Shown here piece after piece: positions 58,291-64,000 of a stretch of DNA of 64,000 bases (the first letter of the stretch is position 1; every line of letters starts with the position of its first letter). The stretch spans positions 42,698,001 to 42,762,000 of the forward strand of contig CP142456.1 of assembly GCA_038049695.1 (NCBI GenBank). Reading direction: 5' to 3'. The notes under the pieces were generated by a model. That model had not been told where the DNA came from. It worked only from the letters and a program-made list of their open reading frames with translations, and searched no databases. Source of the DNA: Cinnamomum chago. Lineage: Eukaryota; Streptophyta; Magnoliopsida; Laurales; Lauraceae. The position numbers were made by a program, and so were the translations under genes.

Positions 58291-59512
58291 CCGACCAGCT
58301 TCTGCCTGAGCTCGCAGAGTGCAGAAACTGCCTTTCTCTTGTACAACCTTCACTACATTTTTCTCCTTCTTCTCATCCATCAATCACATACAATCCCTTG
58401 AGCCTTCATGCTCACCAAGGGTTCATTTATCACCATTTCACACATCCAAATCCAATAAAACATAACCATGAAGCTTGTAAACAAATTTAATGCACAATTT
58501 CTAAAATACAATGAAATCAAAATACACATGCATCATTTCCTAGAAAGATTACTTGCCTTGACCAATGCTAAATACTCCTCTCAAGCACTTCACTCAAGCT
58601 ATTCCAACACTACAAGAACCCAAGAGAAATCCATTCAAAACTTAACAAAAATGAAAACAAAGAACCCATTTTCACAAAAAGGGTTTTCAAATGAAAAACA
58701 AGATCTTTAAGAAACCAAAATGACTCAATGAAGAATATGGGTTGAAGCTCTTACCTAGAAATGCCCAAACAAAAGGAATGAAGACCAATGGAGATCTTTC
58801 CCAACTTTAGCTTTCAAGAAGAAGGTATCAATAGGAAGCTTGAGATGAGAGGAAGAAGATGATGGTCTTGGAATCTTCTTTGGAGTCTTCTAGCTAGATC
58901 ATTCAAGGTGAGGAAGATGAAAAGGGAAGAAGGTTTCCAGCCCTAGGTCAAGGAAGATTGCAGAGATTTGGGGGAAATGAATGAAAAGGGAGGGAGATGG
59001 GGCTTAAGTGATGTTAATGGGCCCCAATTAGCTTGAACTTTGAAACGACGAAAACCTGATCTTGTGGGCCTCGAATGACTTCGACGAAGAAGGATAAAAC
59101 GATCCTCGAAATATCTAGTTTCCAAAAAGTATATTTTTGACATGGTTTTGGGATCTCGAAAATTGTGTCCAGATTTGTGCATAAAAGACAATTTTACCCT
59201 CTTTGGGCCAAAACATGGGTTTTTGGGCTTCAAACATGAATGGGCTTAAGACAAAAGTTGTAACACCTAGAAAAATCATTCAATTGAAATCAAAATCACA
59301 GTCACACGGAAACCGATACGATCCTCCCAAGCTTACACGTGCACTCAGGCCTTCCTGAGTGTGTCTGACTAATACTAAACGTTCTCAAAATTCCCAAAGC
59401 TATGACCAAGACTAAAACTAATTACTTCTAACCCAACGACAACTAAACCCCCTTAGAACTAAATACATACTAATCGCACACTAATCGAATTGGTCTTGGT
59501 CGGGGTCTAACA

Positions 59513-60033
59513 TATTGTCTCGTGCGTGCTAGGTTGAATCGTTATGTCTTTTATTTGTTGTGTCAGGTGATCTTCATTTGGTTGTGTATTGGGTAGCATT
59601 TGTGGTTTTGATGTTTTTTATTGTATGGTTGTTTGTGATTGATTTGGTCTGTTCGTTGGATATGTGGTGATCTGGGTTTTACTATCCCAAGGTGTTTCAT
59701 GTTGTTCGTAAGTTTCATCAAGCAAATCACAAAACTCCTCGGGAGGCATGTCTTTAAAGATGGGGTCATAAATTTCGTCAAAAGATTTAGAAGTTTGGTT
59801 ATTAGATGGATAATGGGTTACGTCGGGAGCTAAAGTTGCCAAACATGGAGGGTCATAGTCCAATTCTTGAGAACATGACCTAGTGGGCTATTAATTATGG
59901 GATATGGCGTGTCTATGATTTCTTCGTTTTCGAGTTGATGGAAGGGAGAAAAATATGTTCTAAGAATTCGTATCCCCTCTTCTACCTCGTAGCCTTTCCA
60001 TAATGTTGGGATCTTGATCTCTTCAGTCGTAAG
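59513..60033 (-). pseudogene. Unrecognised coding fragment between two LTR-B copies
   Basis: On the - strand one frame reads LTTEEIKIPTLWKGYEVEEG and on to YFSPFHQLENEEIIDTPYP and LGHVLKNW. After a shift near 59850 a second frame reads LDYDPPCLATLAPDV then KDMPPEEFCDLLDETYEQHE. Together they span about 140 residues of ordinary, non-repetitive composition. I do not recognise the family. A piece of a retrotransposon or transposase gene is likely, given the surroundings, but a host gene fragment is possible. Confidence 0.4.
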
Positions 60034-60843
60034 TGTAAGGCCCTGGCCCGAGTGAACCCGATTAGTGTTAATTAAGTCATGTGTTAGTCTTAAGCGTGAT
60101 TAGTGATTTTGGCTAAGTTGGGTTTGGAATAGCTTTTGAAATAGTTTTGGGGAGATTTCGAGTGCTTTGGTGACTAGTGGGGCCCTTTGGGGGTTCCTTT
60201 TGTGACTTTGTGTTTACTAGGGGATTTATCGGAGATTCTTGTACTTATTGTTTTAATCCCGTTTCATTTGCCTCGTTTATCCCGACAACTTTCATGTTGA
60301 TCCCGTCCCCGTTCGAGATCCCGAAACCCGATTTCCTAGCCTTGAGGGCAAAACAGTCTCTTACACTAAATCTGTACCCAAAACTTGATACCCCCGACAC
60401 CCGCGAAACATATACTTTTTGGAAACTAGATATTTCGGCGATCATTTCTTCCTTCTTCATCGAATTCATTCGAGACCCCGAAAGACATGATTTCAGCCCA
60501 AAGAGTTTCTTAAGTAGTGGGACCCATTCTCATTGCTTATATAAGGAGAACCCATCTTCCATTTCCCTTTTTCCAGCACAAGCTTTAACCTAGGGCTTTC
60601 TTGCAACTTTTCTCTTCTTCTTTTTGCTCCCTTCATCTCCAATCCACACCAAACTTACACCAACATCAAAATGGAGGTAATCATTCTCTTCCTCGTCTTG
60701 AAGGCTACCTTTTGATACCATTTGTTGAGAAATCCACCAACTTTGAGACTCCCTTTGAGCTAACTCTTCCCATTTGAAGATCATCCAAATAACCAATCTT
60801 CTCCATCTTCTAGATTTGTATTCTTCTAGTCCTAGAGAAGCTC
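60034..60843 (+). mobile_element. LTR-B copy 4, 5' part
   Basis: It starts TGTAAGGCCCTGGCCCGAG and follows copy 3 closely (21083-21900), including the tatataagg box near 60539 and the aaacatatactttttggaa block. It is cut at 60843 by copy 5. Confidence 0.88.
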
Positions 60844-61025
60844 TGTCGCTACCCCGGCCCGGGCCCGCGGGACTAATCCGGGATCGGGCCAGTGATGTGG
60901 TGTGGTGAGTACATTTATTTAATTTCTCACAGGTGTCCACGGTGAGGATATCGCATCAATGTAACATTTGTTTAAGTGAGGAAGCGTGTAGCAAATCAAA
61001 TATTCAAACCATCTCTAGTCATGAA
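60844..61025 (-). mobile_element. LTR-B copy 5, 3'-terminal 182 bp, inside copy 4
   Basis: It begins tgtcgctaccccggcccggg and matches copy 1 (11656-11858) up to agtcatgaa. It is then cut by the LTR-A insertion at 61026. Confidence 0.85.
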
Positions 61026-63234
61026 TGTTAGGGTTTTTATAGATTGCAATTTGATGGATGCATTTCATTCTAGCATCATTTGATTTACACACTTGCATTG
61101 GTTTTAAATTAATTTGAAATCTTGTTTTATTCATGCATTACTTTTAAGAGTTGTAAAAGTTTTGTTTTATGCATGATTTGTTTTTAAATCTTGGATGCAT
61201 TTGTTTTTAGAAAAGAGTTTTCAAGAAATCAAGCTAGCCTTTGTTTTAAAAGTTTTGAAACTTTTTAGGCTTTTTATGTCATGTTTTAAAAACCATTAGA
61301 ATCTTTAAAACATGTTTTCCAAGCTTGATTTAGTGGCCAAATGGTCCCCCAAAGAAATATCTTTGAAATGACAAAAGTTGGATTTTTTGTCAAAGGGGGG
61401 TTATCCCGGCAGTGTTGCCGGTCGACCGAGAGGCAGGTCTCGGTCGACCGAGACAACTGCAGGCAATTTTTGCCTGGGAGCACCAACGGTCAGAAATATG
61501 ACCGTTGTGTGTTCTCGGTCGACCGAGGCCTGTTTGCCGGTCGACCGAGAACTAGCCGTTGGCCACTTTTCCCTATAAATATGAGTTCTTTCCCTTGCCA
61601 AAAGTTGGGAATTTTTAACCCCTCCTTGAGAGGATTTGAGGCATATCAAAAGGGAAGAGAACCAAGGGATGAAGGGGAAGATTAGGAAAGCTAAAGCTTG
61701 GATTAATGAAGTTAAACCACCAAGTAGGCTCTTCCTTTCTTAATCATATGTTTGCATGCTTTTGTTTTATTTTTGGTAAATCATTTCTAGCATGTTAAAC
61801 TATGTTTGTGTTGTGTCCTTAACATATTTTATGTTTTGAGTTGATTTATTGTTTTGGATACAACATCACATGATTCAATCCAAGTAGTACTTAACTTTGG
61901 TAAATCTAAGTAGATCATGTTAATGAAAGAACTTTGGTAAATCATATGTAACATGATCCATATACTTGGTTGAATCTTTGGTTGTTGTTTTCCATCATAA
62001 GAAAATCACTTTCAAAAGTATCTTATGTTTTGGACTCAACTTCTTTACAAATCATATGTTTTCATGTTTTGTTTTATCATTGGTAAATCTTTGTAACATG
62101 TTAATATATGATATGTTGTATCCTTAGCATATTCTATATTTTGAATAGATCTATTGTTTTGGATACATCACCATTGATTCATCAAAGTAGTACTTTATTG
62201 GTAAATCTAAGTAGATCATGTTAATGAAAGATGTAACATGATTCATATACTTTGTTGAATCTTTGGGTGTTGTTTTTCCATCATAAGAAAATCTCTCTCA
62301 AATGTATCTTATGTTTTGGATTCAACATCATTACAAATCTTATGTGTATTATTGTTTTAAATGTTTCACAACTTGCCTTACTTTGATTGGTAAATCATTT
62401 TCAAGTTGTCCTTATAATTACATATGATTTGTCCCCTCTTTTCAATCAAATCTATTTTTATGTTTTGAGCTTCATGTTGATTTGATTGACATCCCTATGC
62501 ATCACATGTTTAGAGCTAATCCATTTCATACAACTTGTGTAACTTTGATATCATTAACAAGTTGTTACTTTTAACATGTGGTTGCATTACACCCTCAATC
62601 ATAAATGTTTTTGAGCTAAAACTTTCAAAAGCCTTAGGCATACATTTATGAGCTTTCATTTACTAAATGATTGAGGATCACACACACACACTTCATTTGT
62701 TTTCATCTTTGCATTCATAGTGTGAGTGTGTATTTGTATTTCATTTCCATATCCGCCTATTTAAGAGGCAATGTAATGAGCTTAATTGAATCTCCATCAA
62801 GTGTATTAAAGACACTATTTTAGTGAGATAACCAACCTTGTGGTTGAAGAGGTTATTGCTTAGCCTATAAAAGCATAGTGTATAGGTTGATGTTAAGCCT
62901 TGAAAAACATCATTGTAAGGTTATTGCTTAGCCTTGGAAAGCATATTGTAAAGGTTATTGCTTAGCCTATTGAAAAGCATAAATAGTGGAAATCCGGTGG
63001 GGTGTTGGATCACAAGCCGGTAGTGGATGTAGGCATTGAGGCCGAACCACTATAAATACTTGTGTAATGGTGATTGCTTTGTGGTGATTCTTTTGTTAGC
63101 TTCCGCATCTTGTATGTTTAATCATCACATGTGACTAGTTTGTTTTAAAGAAGTTAAAATTGATTAAAATTGGTCATAGTTGAAGCTCACCCTATTCACC
63201 CCCCCTCTAGGGTTCGGATCCCCATGGACTTACA
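61026..63234 (+). mobile_element. Ty1/copia LTR, family LTR-A, 5' LTR (copy 4)
   Basis: It starts TGTTAGGGTTTTTATAG and ends atggacttaca, 2209 bp. It is longer than the LTRs of the young element but collinear with them. It has four GGTCGACC palindromes (61419-61548), TATA at 61573, the aggttattgcttagcc units (62850-62985) and the terminal attcaccccccctctag. A primer-binding site follows, so this is a 5' LTR. The 3' LTR lies outside the window, so age and TSD cannot be read. Confidence 0.9.
61573..61582 (+). promoter_or_regulatory. TATA box of LTR-A copy 4
   Basis: ctataaatat, about 25 bp after the last GGTCGACC palindrome and the agccgttgg stretch. Confidence 0.6.
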
Positions 63235-63236
63235 AG

Positions 63237-63248
63237 TGGTATCAGAGC
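63237..63248 (+). other. Primer-binding site (initiator Met tRNA) of the right-hand LTR-A element
   Basis: TGGTATCAGAGC, two bases after the LTR end. Confidence 0.92.
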
Positions 63249-64000
63249 GGGTTACTCCATTTTAGGGCTTAACAACCCGGAGTTGATCCTTGCTAGATTT
63301 GAACCCTAGTGTTGTGTTGTATTGCATATCTTTATGATGATTTCCACTATGTTTGAAATTGATATTTCCCTAGCCTCATTGCACCACTCTAAGACTTTTC
63401 CAAGTTATATCTTCTAGAGTTGGTGAGTCCTCAAAGTGTTCTCTCAAGGACATCCTTTTCAAGACCTTAGGTGAATCATCATTGGTACTCTTTTGGAGTA
63501 ACCTTTAGGCCTTGATACCCCTAGACCAACCTACTCTTTTTAGTTATATTTATTTGTTGGTCTTTTACATTTGCATTTTGTTGCTTTATAGTCACATCTT
63601 TTAAAATGCAATGTTTCTTTGTGATCATTTGATTTTGTATTCATGAACTTCTAAGTTATATCTCATGGTTTTCAAAATCCTTTGATTGCAATACTTTCAT
63701 GATGGATTTGCATTTTGATCATATAGTTATATCTCTTGTAGTGCATATCTATTCATGATCAATTGATTGTGATTACAAATGCTTTCATAGCTAGTTTTTC
63801 ATGATCAATTGATGTTGGAAAATCATTTGATGATTGTCATAGTTATATCCTTTTTGGAAATCAAATGATTTGAAGCAACCTTAGTTTTCCATTGATTTAC
63901 AAGTTATATCTTTTGATATGGAAACTTTGTGAGTGTCTATTGTTTTACAAATTGAAATTTTACAATAGTACACTTCTTGTTTTTCAAATTCACTTGCTCA
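63249..64000 (+). mobile_element. Interior of the right-hand LTR-A element, start only
   Basis: About 200 bp of leader is followed, from about 63455, by sequence matching the - strand of the young element downstream of its gag-like ORF (caagaccttaggtg, then gaccaacctactcttt, then atttgcattttgtt). Most of the 1.6-kb ORF is absent: only its last few codons are traceable. AGTTATATCT motifs recur. The element runs off the window. Confidence 0.8.

Larger units (their letters stand above)
57013..59512 (-). mobile_element. LTR-B, diverged copy 6, 3'-truncated
   Basis: The right end is gggtctaaca (inverted TGTTAGACCC) at 59512. The left terminus (tgtcgcgacccc) is missing, so about 350-400 bp have been lost. 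It contains the conserved exon-like frame (57071-57162), a CTCGAGCG palindrome cluster (58064-58290) and the gacgaagaaggataaaacgatc block present in the other copies. It is the most diverged LTR-B copy here. Confidence 0.8.

Noticed and set aside
60034-61025. Large inverted repeat or foldback element formed by copies 4 and 5 of LTR-B
   Set aside because: The two pieces come from opposite ends of the LTR and do not pair; nested insertion explains them.

Overview
The window is a stretch of nested transposable elements from a flowering plant nuclear genome, most likely a eudicot. The evidence is Ty1/copia elements primed by initiator-Met tRNA (TGGTATCAGAGC), a plant CACTA (En/Spm) transposon with a Transposase_24-type gene, a plant PPR gene fragment, a Ty3/gypsy element with an antisense extra ORF, and AT-rich sequence throughout. 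No rRNA, tRNA, telomere repeat or ordinary intact host gene was found.

The backbone is an old tandem array. Six pieces (about 9839-11655, 14738-16843, 24766-25427, 42669-43778, 50846-53301 and 56851-57012) are parts of one satellite-like array with monomers of about 340-455 bp, ordered into a higher-order unit of about 1.85 kb. When the elements with target-site duplications (TSDs) are subtracted, the monomer register continues across every insertion.

Layout from left to right. 1-950: 3' part of a copia LTR (family LTR-A). 951-7689: 3' part of a Ty3/gypsy element, probably Tat lineage, with a decayed antisense ORF, 3'-UTR tandem repeats, a polypurine tract and its 3' LTR. About 7740-9838: a broken second copia pol. 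9839-57012: the satellite array, interrupted by (a) a 3.1-kb solo LTR of family LTR-B (11656-14732, TSD AAAGG); (b) a second LTR-B solo LTR (16844-24760, TSD AACAT), itself split by an LTR-C element (18882-20546) and by a third LTR-B in opposite orientation (21083-24214, TSD AGATA); (c) a CACTA transposon (25428-42665, TSD CAA) that carries a three-exon Transposase_24-like gene, a PPR pseudogene and a two-exon mini-gene, and whose right terminus received a very young pol-less copia element (34958-42645, TSD AAGCC); (d) a full-length but mutated copia element (43779-50840, TSD CAAAC/CAAAT); and (e) an LTR-C with another LTR-C inside it (53302-56850). 57013-61025: three more LTR-B fragments and an unrecognised coding fragment. 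61026-64000: LTR-A, primer-binding site and the start of the interior of another pol-less LTR-A element that runs off the window.

The most interesting signals are: the higher-order satellite; a 30-codon exon-like frame conserved without indels in four LTR-B copies; a recently mobile copia derivative that keeps only a coiled-coil/zinc-knuckle protein; host-gene pieces carried by the CACTA element; the intron-containing antisense ORF of the gypsy element; and clusters of CG-cored palindromes in three LTR families. All coordinates were read by eye. Element ends backed by a TSD are reliable to the base; the others are approximate.
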